Both the position numbers and the translations under genes were made by a program. Shown in pieces: positions 1 through 7,815 of a stretch of DNA of 64,000 nucleotides. The notes beneath the pieces are model-generated. The model saw nothing but the letters and a program-made list of their open reading frames with translations. It did not search any database and had not been told where the DNA came from. Each line of letters starts with the position of its first letter. Within the stretch, counting starts at the first letter, position 1. The DNA is taken from positions 248,001-312,000 of the forward strand of contig JAOPKE010000005.1 of the NCBI GenBank assembly GCA_025517465.1, in the 5' to 3' direction. This DNA comes from Halobacteria archaeon HArc-gm2. GTDB taxonomy: Archaea > Halobacteriota > Halobacteria > Halobacteriales > Haloarculaceae.

Positions 1-393
1 CCCCTGGTCGAGGCCGGCGAAGACGCCGCGGCCGTCGTGGTCGACCGGGAACGCCTTGCCGTGGATGGGTTCCGGGGCCCGTCCGACGGTGCCGCCGTAC
101 TCGTAGACCGCCGCTTCCAGGCCGAGGCAGACGCCGAGCGTCGGCACCTCCGGGCTCACTTCCCGCAGGACGTCCATCGTGACGCCGACGTCGCGGTCGT
201 TCTTCGGGTGGCCCGGCCCGGGCGAGATGATTATCGCGTCCGGGTCGACCGCCCGGATCTCGTCGAGCGACGTGGTGTTCTTCAGCACCTCGGTCTCGGC
301 GTGTTCGGACGTGTACTCCACGAGGTTGTACGTGAACGAGTCGAAGTTGTCGACGAAGAGAACCCGCTTCGCGTCCACGGCCGTGGCGCTCAT
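1..393 (-). CDS. trpG: Anthranilate synthase glutamine amidotransferase subunit TrpG, 3' part missing
   Basis: The first 131 residues of a class I glutamine amidotransferase, running off the left window edge. It supplies ammonia from glutamine to TrpE for anthranilate synthesis, the first step of tryptophan synthesis. Visible motifs are FVDNFDSFTYNLVEY at the N-terminus, the oxyanion segment SPGPGHP, and GVCLGLEA carrying the nucleophilic Cys. The residues after the Cys are LGLEA rather than the LGHQA of many homologues. The catalytic His-Glu pair would lie outside the window. The ATG overlaps the trpE stop in an ATGA, so translation is probably coupled. It is the last gene of the trpDFEG operon. 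Confidence 0.95.
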   Translation of the reverse strand, partial: MSATAVDAKRVLFVDNFDSFTYNLVEYTSEHAETEVLKNTTSLDEIRAVDPDAIIISPGPGHPKNDRDVGVTMDVLREVSPEVPTLGVCLGLEAAVYEYGGTVGRAPEPIHGKAFPVDHDGRGVFAGLDQG

Positions 394-2054
394 CGGGTCA
401 CCTCCCCGGGCGCGGTGTCACCCGCTGACTCGGCCCTCGCCGGCTCCTCGATGGCCTCGACGGCGTCGAGGACGCCGCCCATCTTCTTCTCGGTCTCCTC
501 GTACTCGCTCGCGGGGACGGAGTCGGCGACGATGCCGGCGCCGGCCTGAACGGTCGTTCGTTGCCGGCCGTCTCCCGTCTCTTCGACGGTGGCCGACCGG
601 ATCACGATGGCGAAGTCCGTGTCGCCGGTCCACGAGACGTAGCCGACGCCGCCGCCGTACAGGCCCCGCGGTTCGCGTTCCAGGTCGTCGATTATCTCCA
701 TCGCGCGGATCTTCGGCGCCCCAGACAGGGTCCCCGCGGGGAAGGTGCCCCGCACCGCGTCGAAAGCATCACAGTCCTCGGCCAGCGTCCCCGTCACGGT
801 GGACTCGATGTGCTGGACGTGGCTGTACTTGAGGACGTTCATGAACTCTTCGACGCGAACCGAACCCGGTTCACTGACCCGCCGGACGTCGTTGCGGGCC
901 AGATCGACCAGCATCGTGTGCTCGGCCCGCTCCTTGTCGTCGGCGAGCATCTCGCCGGCCAGCCGGCGGTCCTCGACGGGGCTGGTCCCGCGCGAGCACG
1001 TGCCCGCGATGGGGTTCGAGGTGATCAGGTCGCCCGCGACGGAGACGAGCGTCTCGGGGCTCGCGCCGACGACGCTCAGGCCGTCGAAGTCGAGCAGGTA
1101 CATGTACGGCGAAGGGTTGATATCGCGGAGCGACTCGTACAGCCCGATGGGGTCCATCTCGCCGTAGAGCTCACGCTTGCGCGAGATGACGCCCTGGTAG
1201 ATGTCACCCGAGAGCACCGACTCCTTGGCTTTCTCGACGGCGGCCTCGTACTCGTCGCGCGGGCCAGCGTCCTCGTGTTCCCGCGTGAACCCGCCGGTCT
1301 CCAGGTCGTCGGCGGTCGTCAGGGCCGCCTCGACGCGCTCGGCCTCGGCGACGAGTTCGTCGTAGCGTTCGCCGGCGTCGTCACCGTCGGCGACCTCATC
1401 GTCACCATCGTGACCGTCCGCACCGTCACTGAGGAGGGGGGTGAACACCAGCGACACCGAATCCTCGGCGTGGTCGAACCGGAGCGTCGCCGTGCTCAGG
1501 ACGAACTGGGCGTCCGGAAACCGGGAGTCGGGCCGCTCGACGCCGACCTCCTCGAGCCAGAGGTCGTAGACGGCGTCGTAGGCGAGGAAGCCGACGAGAC
1601 CGCCGTCGAGTAGCTGGCGGTCGTGGTGGGGGAACCCGCGCAGGTCGACGTCGGGCATGGTGGCCCGCAGGTCGTCGAGCACGTCGCCGCCGTTGGTCGT
1701 GATCAGTCCGTCCAGTCGGTCGTCGAGCGTTTCGACGGCAGTGTCGTCGGCGTCGACGGTGACGACGGCGTCCGGGTCGTAGCCGACGAATGAGTAGCGG
1801 GCGTGCCGGTCGTCCGTCGTCGCGGCGAAGGCGCCGTCGGGGTCGCTGGAGGCGACCTTCTCGGCGCTCTCCAGCAGGAAGGCGTAGTCGCTGTCGCCGG
1901 CCCCCTCCGCGTTAGAGGTGCGGCCGGTAAGCGCGGCGTAGGAAGCCAGCGGTTCGACGTCGACGTCGAGCTCTGCGACGGCACGGACGACCGTCGGGCC
2001 GTCCCCCTCCGCAGCCAGGTCGACGAACTCCTCGCGGGAGACGTCCAGGGTCAC
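390..2054 (-). CDS. trpE: Anthranilate synthase component I (TrpE)
   Basis: A 554-residue chorismate-utilising enzyme that makes anthranilate from chorismate with ammonia from TrpG. The N-terminal domain has LLESAE, the element that forms the tryptophan feedback site in this family. The C-terminal catalytic domain shows PIAGTCSRGT, DLARNDVRRVSEPGSV, HIESTVTGTL, GTLSGAPKIRAMEI and GGGVGYVSW. The reading frame stays open upstream across trpF, but that extension is only arginine-rich antisense-like sequence. The real start is the GTG at 2054, which overlaps the trpF stop in a GTGA. An acidic low-complexity segment near residues 225-245 is typical of a halophile insertion. Confidence 0.96.
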   Translation of the reverse strand: MTLDVSREEFVDLAAEGDGPTVVRAVAELDVDVEPLASYAALTGRTSNAEGAGDSDYAFLLESAEKVASSDPDGAFAATTDDRHARYSFVGYDPDAVVTVDADDTAVETLDDRLDGLITTNGGDVLDDLRATMPDVDLRGFPHHDRQLLDGGLVGFLAYDAVYDLWLEEVGVERPDSRFPDAQFVLSTATLRFDHAEDSVSLVFTPLLSDGADGHDGDDEVADGDDAGERYDELVAEAERVEAALTTADDLETGGFTREHEDAGPRDEYEAAVEKAKESVLSGDIYQGVISRKRELYGEMDPIGLYESLRDINPSPYMYLLDFDGLSVVGASPETLVSVAGDLITSNPIAGTCSRGTSPVEDRRLAGEMLADDKERAEHTMLVDLARNDVRRVSEPGSVRVEEFMNVLKYSHVQHIESTVTGTLAEDCDAFDAVRGTFPAGTLSGAPKIRAMEIIDDLEREPRGLYGGGVGYVSWTGDTDFAIVIRSATVEETGDGRQRTTVQAGAGIVADSVPASEYEETEKKMGGVLDAVEAIEEPARAESAGDTAPGEVTR

Positions 2055-2713
2055 GCCGACACCTCCGCACCGGGACCGCCGGTACCCGCCGCTTTCGCTC
2101 GCGAGACGAACTGTTCGACGGCCTCGTGGTCCTTGAGGCCGCCTTCGGATTCGACCCCCGACGCGACGTCGACGGCGAACGGTTCGACCGTCTCGACGGC
2201 CTTGACGACGTTGTCGGGCGTGAGGCCGCCAGCGAGGATTACGGGGACGTCGAGGTCTGCGACGAACTCGCGCGTCCGGTTCCAGTCGTGGGTCTCGCCT
2301 GTGCCGCCGCCGCCTTCGGCGTCGACCGAATCGACGAGCAGCGCGTCCGCCACGTCGGCGAACTGCGCGACGTCGGACTGCTCGGCGTCGACGGCCGCGA
2401 TCACCTTCGCGTCGACCCGGCGGCCGAGTGCACCGAGTTCGTTCGGATCCAGTCCGGCGTGGACCTGGACGACGTCGGGCCGGACGGCGTCGACGCGACG
2501 AACCGCCTTCTGGACGGCGTCGGGCATCGTAACGAGGACGCTCGTCGCGAGCGGCGGGACCCCGGCGACGAGTTCGACGGCCGTCTGCTGGTCGACCTCT
2601 CGGGGCGTGTCGACGGAGACGCCCGAGATGACGCCGACGGCGTCCGCCCCGGCGGCGACGACCGCGTCGCGGTCCCCGGGGTTCGTGACGCCGCAGACCT
2701 TCACCCGCGTCAT
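2051..2713 (-). CDS. trpF: Phosphoribosylanthranilate isomerase (TrpF)
   Basis: A 220-residue TIM barrel that converts N-(5-phosphoribosyl)anthranilate to the carboxyphenylamino-deoxyribulose phosphate. It begins with the signature KVCGVTNPGD, which carries the catalytic Cys. It has VILAGGLTPDNV and ends with the phosphate-binding and catalytic segment VDVASGVESEGGLKD. The length matches the family. The ATG overlaps the trpD stop (ATGA), and its own stop overlaps the trpE GTG, so all four trp genes are joined by 4-nt overlaps. Confidence 0.95.
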   Translation of the reverse strand: MTRVKVCGVTNPGDRDAVVAAGADAVGVISGVSVDTPREVDQQTAVELVAGVPPLATSVLVTMPDAVQKAVRRVDAVRPDVVQVHAGLDPNELGALGRRVDAKVIAAVDAEQSDVAQFADVADALLVDSVDAEGGGGTGETHDWNRTREFVADLDVPVILAGGLTPDNVVKAVETVEPFAVDVASGVESEGGLKDHEAVEQFVSRAKAAGTGGPGAEVSA

Positions 2714-3711
2714 ACCCTCGCACTCCGGAGGTCGTCGAGCTTGTCGGCCGCGCCGCCGGACTCGATGGCCTGCTCGGCCATCTCGACGCCTTCGCGGTGG
2801 GAGGACGCCTCGCCGGAGACGTAGACGGCCGCGCCGGCGTTAGCGAGGATGATGTCGCGCTTGGCGCCGTCGACCGACCCCTCCACGATGCCGCGCATGT
2901 CGGCGGCGTTTTCCGACGGCTGACCGCCAGCGACCGCCTCGATGTCGTGTTGCTGGAGGCCGATGTCTTCGGGGTGGAGCGTGTACTCCTCGATGGACGA
3001 CCCCGACACCTCGGCGACGGTCGTCTCGTCGTGGATGGTTATCTCGTCCAGGCCGGCACCGTGGACGACCATCGCGCGCTCGACGTCCATGTGAGCCAGC
3101 GCGTTGGCGATCAGCGGCACCAGGTCGTCGTCGTACACCCCGAGCACCTGCGCGTCGGCGCCGGCGGGGTTCGTCAGCGGCCCGAGGATGTTGAAGATGG
3201 TCCGCATCCCCAGTTCCTTGCGCGGCCCGATGACGGCCTTCATCGCCGGGTGGAACACCGGCGCGAGCATGAACCCGATGCCGTCGGCCTCGATGGCCGC
3301 CTCGACGGCGGGCGGTTCGGCCTCGACGTTCACGCCGACCTCTTCGAGGACGTCCGCGCTCCCCGAGGACGAGGAGACCGAGTAGTTGCCGTGCTTGGCG
3401 ATGGGGACACCAGCGCCAGCGGCGACGAACGTGCTCGTCGTCGAGACGTTGATCGTGTTGTAGTCATCACCGCCAGTGCCGCAGGTGTCGACCAACGGCG
3501 TCCGGTCGGGTTCGATGGTCCGCGCGGCACCGCGCATCCCCTCGGCGAAGCCGGCGATCTCCGTCTCGGTCTCTCCCTTGGCCCGGAGCGCCGTGAGGAG
3601 CGCCCCTATCTGTGATTCGGTGGCGTCCTCGAACACCGCCGTCGCGGCCGTCCGCGCCTCGTCCTGGCTCAGGTCCTCTCCCTCGGTTACGCGTTCGATG
3701 TAGTCCTGCAT
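2710..3711 (-). CDS. trpD: Anthranilate phosphoribosyltransferase (TrpD)
   Basis: A 333-residue enzyme that transfers phosphoribose from PRPP to anthranilate. The N-terminal helical domain (MQDYIERVTEGEDLS) is followed by the PRPP-binding DTCGTGGDDYNTINVST and KHGNYSVSS..SGSAD. After these come the anthranilate-site region HPAMKAVIGPRKELG and FNILGPLTNPAG. It is the first gene of the trpDFEG operon. The ATG at 3711 is preceded by a TATA-like CTTATG near 3764-3769 and a palindrome between that box and the expected transcription start. Confidence 0.96.
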   Translation of the reverse strand: MQDYIERVTEGEDLSQDEARTAATAVFEDATESQIGALLTALRAKGETETEIAGFAEGMRGAARTIEPDRTPLVDTCGTGGDDYNTINVSTTSTFVAAGAGVPIAKHGNYSVSSSSGSADVLEEVGVNVEAEPPAVEAAIEADGIGFMLAPVFHPAMKAVIGPRKELGMRTIFNILGPLTNPAGADAQVLGVYDDDLVPLIANALAHMDVERAMVVHGAGLDEITIHDETTVAEVSGSSIEEYTLHPEDIGLQQHDIEAVAGGQPSENAADMRGIVEGSVDGAKRDIILANAGAAVYVSGEASSHREGVEMAEQAIESGGAADKLDDLRSARV

Positions 3712-3744
3712 TGTGTGTCACCAATGGACGCTTTCGTGTTGTAA

Positions 3745-3769
3745 TGTACGAATCAGTACATCGGCATAA
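3745..3769 (-). promoter_or_regulatory. trpDFEG promoter with operator-like palindrome
   Basis: The 16-bp inverted repeat TGTAC-N6-GTACA (3745-3760) lies just downstream of a TATA-like CTTATG (3764-3769, minus strand) and about 35 nt before the trpD ATG. A protein bound there would block initiation, so this is a plausible tryptophan-responsive operator. The half-site resembles the TGTACA TRP box bound by TrpY in Methanothermobacter. Which haloarchaeal regulator would bind is unknown. Confidence 0.5.
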
Positions 3770-3784
3770 GCCCTTCGACCGACC

Positions 3785-4005
3785 TTTTTTCGTGGGGGGC
3801 ATCGCGCTCTCCTCCGTCGAGCGCTCAACCCCCCACAAAAAACGTCCTCAGAAGTGCGAAGCACTTCTGATGGGCTGCGTCAGAGTGGTTCGAGGGACCG
3901 TAGGTCCCTCGTCATCACGAGAGAGCTCCGCTCTCTCGTACGACTTCGCTCTGACGAACGTCGATGAAAAAAGGCCGACGGCTCGACCTGCGGTCTCGCC
4001 GTCGG
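3785..4005. repeat. Cluster of hairpins in the trpD / tRNA-Val spacer
   Basis: No convincing ORF is present; the interval is filled by inverted repeats. (1) 3785-3842: T6-C-GTGGGGGG pairs with CCCCCCAC-A6 around an inner GCGCTC/GAGCGC stem. (2) 3848-3870: a 10-bp stem with loop GAA. (3) 3878-3885 pairs with 3949-3956 (CGTCAGAG/CTCTGACG) and encloses (4) 3891-3911, a 9-bp stem with loop GTA, and (5) 3917-3939, a 10-bp stem with loop TCC. (6) 3975-3982 pairs with 3998-4005 (CCGACGGC/GCCGTCGG). It could be a miniature element, a structured RNA or a barrier between transcription units. Confidence 0.7.
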
Positions 4006-4210
4006 TTGAACCACGCTCACTTCGTTCGCGCGGATGCTAGTGCCACCGCACTCTCTTCATATTCTCATCCCACGCGGATCGTAATGCCAAGGAGAACATC
4101 GTGTCACGAGGGCTGGTCGTGCGCATCGTCAACACCCCCATACGGAACCGCGATTTCGAAACCTTCAATTATACCCCTGATTTACGAATGAGTGCAGAGG
4201 AAGCCAGCGA
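4006..4210. other. Spacer upstream of tRNA-Val, no gene seen
   Basis: AT-richer than its surroundings. No ORF with haloarchaeal codon bias is visible. The tRNA promoter probably lies in the last 60 bases, where ATTATACCCC at about 4167-4176 is a TATA-like candidate. Confidence 0.4.
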
Positions 4211-4285
4211 GGGTTTGTGGTCTAGGCTGGTTATGACACCTCCTTGACATGGAGGAGGCCGGCAGTTCAAATCTGCCCAAACCCA
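4211..4285 (+). tRNA. tRNA-Val (anticodon GAC)
   Basis: A complete cloverleaf of 75 nt. The acceptor GGGTTTG pairs with CAAACCC, followed by discriminator A. The anticodon stem CCTCC/GGAGG encloses TTGACAT, giving anticodon GAC, which reads GUC and GUU valine codons. The T arm is GGCAG-TTCAAAT-CTGCC. There is no intron and CCA is not encoded. The 3' part is duplicated 111 bp downstream. Confidence 0.95.
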
Positions 4286-4286
4286 T
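4265..4286 (+). repeat. att-like direct repeat, copy 1 (3' end of tRNA-Val)
   Basis: A 22-bp segment from the T loop through the discriminator base and one base beyond. It recurs exactly at 4376-4397. Duplicated tRNA 3' ends are the classic footprint of tyrosine-integrase insertion. Here only 89 bp separates the copies and no integrase gene is present. Confidence 0.75.
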
Positions 4287-4375
4287 TTTGCGACGAACGT
4301 AGGTGAGGAGCGAATGGTTTACGCAGATTTGAGCCCTGCCAGACGCGCGCAACGGAGTGAGCACGTCTGGCTCCG

Positions 4376-4397
4376 GTTCAAATCTGCCCAAACCCAT
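4376..4397 (+). repeat. att-like direct repeat, copy 2
   Basis: An exact copy of 4265-4286 without the rest of a tRNA. The sequence between the copies forms a long imperfect hairpin. GCAGATTTGA at 4323-4332 pairs with the T-loop copy, and CCAGACG/CGTCTGG forms an inner stem around a CAACGGAGTGA loop (4350-4360). It may be a relic left by an excised element or a small palindromic insertion. Confidence 0.7.
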
Positions 4398-4533
4398 ATT
4401 TTCAACTCTCTTACCTTTTAGTGGTTACTCTGTGCTGTCGTACTCGAACATCGTTCGGGTGAGGGGGCCGTGTCGTTACCCGATGAAATCGAGAAACCTT
4501 CGAGTCGAGAGAAACTGTTCGGACTGTCGGTGC

Positions 4534-5016
4534 TCAGACCACGCTCGCGGTCCGCCGTTCCTGTTCGAGTGCGGACGGTTCGCCGTGCTCCAGGCGTTCG
4601 AGCCGATCCATGATCGTGTGCACGACGTCGCCCTTCGTACAGGGGGCGACGTGCTGGAGCTCCCCGTTCTTGTACTCTGCCAGACCCATGACGGGGAGCG
4701 TGATAGCGGTGTAGGCGTCCTCGGTGACTTCGTTGTCCACAGTGCTCGTCTGGTAGAACGATTCGAGCGAGACGTTGTTCGAGAGCGCCCACTGCTTGAA
4801 CTCGGCGACGCGGTTGAGAATGTACTGGCCTTCCTCGGTGTGGGCGGCGGCGGAGTCGCGAGCGACCTGTTTTCCCCAGACGATGACCGAGAAGTCGCCG
4901 ATCTGGTCTTCTCGGTCGAGCCGTTGCAGCTGATCGACGACTGCCTCCTGGCGCTCGTGGGCGCCGGTGGGGAGAAGCGAGCGGACGTACAGTTCGATGT
5001 GGGGGGTGGCGGACAT
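4534..5016 (-). CDS. Conserved haloarchaeal orphan protein (160 aa)
   Basis: Begins MSATPHIELYVRSLLP and ends in an acidic, Arg-containing tail. It contains VWGKQVARDSAAAHTEEG and LPVMGLAEYKNGELQHVAPC, which I recognise as conserved among haloarchaeal proteins often annotated as HTH-domain or hypothetical. No membrane segment or catalytic motif is evident; a small alpha/beta cytosolic protein seems likely. The start at 5016 fits the family N-terminus better than the upstream in-frame extension MCWRSDFDNE. It is monocistronic, between tRNA-Val and a lycopene-cyclase-domain gene. The function is unknown. Confidence 0.85.
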   Translation of the reverse strand: MSATPHIELYVRSLLPTGAHERQEAVVDQLQRLDREDQIGDFSVIVWGKQVARDSAAAHTEEGQYILNRVAEFKQWALSNNVSLESFYQTSTVDNEVTEDAYTAITLPVMGLAEYKNGELQHVAPCTKGDVVHTIMDRLERLEHGEPSALEQERRTASVV

Positions 5017-5261
5017 AGATCGGTTCACCTCGTTGTCAAAATCACTTCGCCAACACAAATACCTTGCGTCGGTGATCTTTCGTGTGTATTGACGAATATA
5101 ATGACCTAGTAACCGCCCGAAGAGGGCGTGATCCGCGCTCGGATCGATGCTGACAGCGTTCGTCGCTCACTACCGTTTGCGTAACAATGGCAAGCAGAGT
5201 TGGCAGGTCTGTGAGGTGTTTACCCAGTCGCTAGTCGCACCGCGACTCGGTCCGCCGTCCG

Positions 5262-5576
5262 TCAGTGACTGTCCTCGTCGAACGAGCGGAGCGATTCGTG
5301 GACGCCGACGACCATCGCGGGCACGACGACCATGAAGATGTGCTCCTCGATGGGAATCCCGAGCAGTTCGACGCCGGTTCGCATCGGGATGGCGAACACG
5401 CCCACCTCCAGCGTGTACCAGTCCCAGACGAACGCGAAGGGGTATAGAATCGCGATGGTGCGCGCGGCCGCGCGGAACGCGTCGGCGTACCACAGGAGCG
5501 CGATGGCGATGGTGCCCCACGCCACCTCCGTCGCGAGGTACGTGTACGGTCCCAGGACGGTGATATCGGGGATCAC
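5262..5576 (-). CDS. Single-domain lycopene cyclase-like membrane protein
   Basis: 104 residues from a GTG start, with about three hydrophobic segments. It carries PIEEHIFMVVVPAMVVGVHE, the PxEE motif of the CrtYc/CrtYd lycopene cyclase domain. That domain is normally paired, either as two subunits or as a tandem fusion of about 230 residues. Here only one copy is present and no partner or other carotenoid gene is nearby. It may form a homodimer, pair with a protein encoded elsewhere, or have another prenyl-related role. The domain assignment is firm; the reaction is not. Confidence 0.8.
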   Translation of the reverse strand: MIPDITVLGPYTYLATEVAWGTIAIALLWYADAFRAAARTIAILYPFAFVWDWYTLEVGVFAIPMRTGVELLGIPIEEHIFMVVVPAMVVGVHESLRSFDEDSH

Positions 5577-5739
5577 AGTTCAGCTAGGGTCGTCAGGGGT
5601 TTAGTGACTGGCCCGCGGCCTCGAGCACAGTCGCTCACCAGGTGTGTTCGACCGAAAGGGATGGGGTCGATGGGCCAGTGGTGAGAATCAGACCAACCTT
5701 GATTACCTCCGACGTCAAACGGACTACCTGAGAAGTACG

Positions 5740-6882
5740 ATGAATATAGCCGACATCGCCACCAGTGACTTCGTCGCTATCGACGCCGACAAACGCCTCG
5801 GCAAGGTTCGCTCTATCTTCGAGCGGGAGAACCCCAAGGGGATCGTCGTGACCGAGGGTGGTGAGTACGCCGGCATCATCACGCAAAAGCAGTTCGTCCA
5901 GTCTCACGTCGAGGACGACGCGAAGGCTGGGGCGATGATGCGCTCGGCGCCCAGGGTCGAACGGACCGACGACGTCCGGGAGGTCGCACGGGTCCTCGTC
6001 GAGGGCGGGTCGAAGATCGCGCCCGTGTTCGAGGGCGACGACCTCTGGGGGATCGTCACCGGTGACGCCATCCTCGAGGCCGTCCTCGACAACCTCGACG
6101 CGCTCACCGTCGCGGACATCTACACCGAGAACGTCGTGACGGTGGCCGAGGACACCCACGTCGGGCAGGCGATCAACAGCCTGCGAGAACACGGCATCTC
6201 ACGGGTCCCCGTGGTCGACGACGACGGCCACCTCGCCGGGATGGTGACGACCCACGACATCGTCGACGTGGTCGTCCGGGACATGACCAAGGCCACGCGG
6301 GGCGACCGCGCCGGCGAGGTCGAACGCGTCCTCGACCTCCCGGTCTACGACGTGATGAACAGCCCCGTCGCCACCGCTGCCATGGACGACTCCGTCCGCG
6401 ACGCCGTCGAGCGGATGCTCGACAACGACTACGCCGGCCTGGTCGTCACCCCCGACGGCGACGACCAAACCATCGCCGGCATCGTCACCAAGACGGACGT
6501 CCTGCGCGCGCTCACGTTCACCGAGGAAGAGCACATGGACGTCCAGATTACCAACGTCTCGCTGCTGGGCACGCTCGAACGCGGCGACGTCCGCGAGAGC
6601 ATCGAAGAGGTCGTCGACAAGTACCAGGAGATGCAGGTCCAGCACGCCCACGTCCGGTTCCAGCAGCACAAGGAGCGACTCCGCGGCACGCCCCTGATCC
6701 AGTGCCAGATCCGCCTGCGCACGAACAAGGGCCAGGCCGCCGGCTCCGGCGAGGGCTACGGCGCCGACACGGCGTTCAACGTCGCACTGGACAAACTCGA
6801 ACGAAACGTCCTCGAACGCAAGGGGATCCAGGCCGACGAGGAGTACCGCGGTCAACTCCTCCGGAAGCTGGGCGAGCTGTAA
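5740..6882 (+). CDS. Four-CBS protein with C-terminal ribosome-hibernation (HPF/S30EA)-like domain
   Basis: 380 residues. Four CBS units lie at about 1-55, 65-115, 125-180 and 205-260; repeats such as GIVTGDAI, GMVTTHDI and GIVTKTDV mark their ends. Residues from about 267 to the end contain HVRFQQHKERLRGTPLIQCQIRLRTN and a following helix GADTAFNVALDKLERNVLER. This resembles the beta-alpha-beta-beta-beta-alpha fold of HPF/YfiA ribosome-binding factors. CBS domains bind adenine nucleotides, so the fusion suggests energy-state control of ribosome activity; that is inference. ATG 5740 (MNIADIATSDFVAID) is chosen because the upstream extension lacks CBS character. Confidence 0.85.
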   Translation: MNIADIATSDFVAIDADKRLGKVRSIFERENPKGIVVTEGGEYAGIITQKQFVQSHVEDDAKAGAMMRSAPRVERTDDVREVARVLVEGGSKIAPVFEGDDLWGIVTGDAILEAVLDNLDALTVADIYTENVVTVAEDTHVGQAINSLREHGISRVPVVDDDGHLAGMVTTHDIVDVVVRDMTKATRGDRAGEVERVLDLPVYDVMNSPVATAAMDDSVRDAVERMLDNDYAGLVVTPDGDDQTIAGIVTKTDVLRALTFTEEEHMDVQITNVSLLGTLERGDVRESIEEVVDKYQEMQVQHAHVRFQQHKERLRGTPLIQCQIRLRTNKGQAAGSGEGYGADTAFNVALDKLERNVLERKGIQADEEYRGQLLRKLGEL

Positions 6883-6927
6883 GCGCGAGCGCCGTTTTTC
6901 CTCTTCCTCTCCAGTTACCTCGGCCGG

Positions 6928-7779
6928 TCACACCTGCCGTCCGTCGAATCGTTCTAACGTTTCCCGGAGGACTGCCTGGACTTCGGCCGCTCGCGCAGTA
7001 CTCTCACAGGGTATCATCTCGGGTGGACTGTACAGCTTTCCAGCCGCCCACGACAGCGTTCGCCCGATCAGGTCGTCGGGAAAACCCTCCGCAGCCCAGC
7101 GAATGTCGAGGGCCGTACCGTCGTCCGTGACCCGGACGCGCCGGAGATTGGTGACTTCGTAACACTTGCTCGTCGGGCCGTCGACGCGCTCCACACAGAG
7201 CGAACCGCCCCCGACGGACCAGCGTCGGTCGTCAGAGGCCCACTCCACGACCGGTTGCGACGGGACCAGACACCCGGCCACGTCTTCGAGTGCGGCGTTC
7301 GCCTCCCCGACGGTCGTTTCGCCGAGCAGGTCGGCGTTCAGTCCCGCGGAACTGTGGTGTGGAACCGCATCGAACACCTCCTGCCCCTCGCGCAGGAGGG
7401 TGACGCGGTAGACGAAGTACGCACCCGTCGCGTTCTCTGCGAGGCCGACGACGTCGCGGAACGCTTTCCACGCCGCCTCGTCCGTCGGATCGCATCGCCA
7501 CCCCGTCTGACCGCCTTCGTCAGCTTCGGGGAGCCGTTCGAACTGGTCGACCGAGCGCTCCCACGTGTGGCGGCAGGTCTCGCCGTCCGGCGGTGACGTG
7601 AACTCGTCGCGGTCGACCCTGACGACGGCGTCGTCGACGTCGGCCCTGAGTGCGTCGACGAGAGCGTGGAGAGCGGCGGCGAAATCGCCGCTGAGGAGGT
7701 CGTGGGTCCGCTCCATCGTTCGTGACAACTGGTCGACGCGCGCTTCCACCTGTCTTTCGATCTGTGTCAGAAACGACAT
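6928..7779 (-). CDS. Hypothetical haloarchaeal protein (283 aa)
   Basis: The codon use and acidic composition mark a real soluble protein. It starts MSFLTQIERQVEARVDQLSRT with an amphipathic helical region. A central Trp-rich part follows (RHTWERSVDQF, GWRCDPTDEAAWKAF). The C-terminal half is beta-rich, with ASDDRRWSVGGGSLCVERVDG. Several Cys are scattered without a clear metal motif. I recognise no family. It lies tail to tail with the CBS-HPF gene and 36 bp downstream of the small membrane protein gene on the same strand, so the two may be co-transcribed. Confidence 0.75.
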   Translation of the reverse strand: MSFLTQIERQVEARVDQLSRTMERTHDLLSGDFAAALHALVDALRADVDDAVVRVDRDEFTSPPDGETCRHTWERSVDQFERLPEADEGGQTGWRCDPTDEAAWKAFRDVVGLAENATGAYFVYRVTLLREGQEVFDAVPHHSSAGLNADLLGETTVGEANAALEDVAGCLVPSQPVVEWASDDRRWSVGGGSLCVERVDGPTSKCYEVTNLRRVRVTDDGTALDIRWAAEGFPDDLIGRTLSWAAGKLYSPPEMIPCESTARAAEVQAVLRETLERFDGRQV

Positions 7780-7815
7780 TGCCGTCGATCGACGATCCAG
7801 TCCGTGGTTGACGGT

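Noticed and set aside
390-2723. A 777-residue frame covering trpF and trpE
   Set aside because: The N-terminal 220 residues are arginine-rich shadow sequence of trpF. The real trpE starts at GTG 2054, overlapping the trpF stop.
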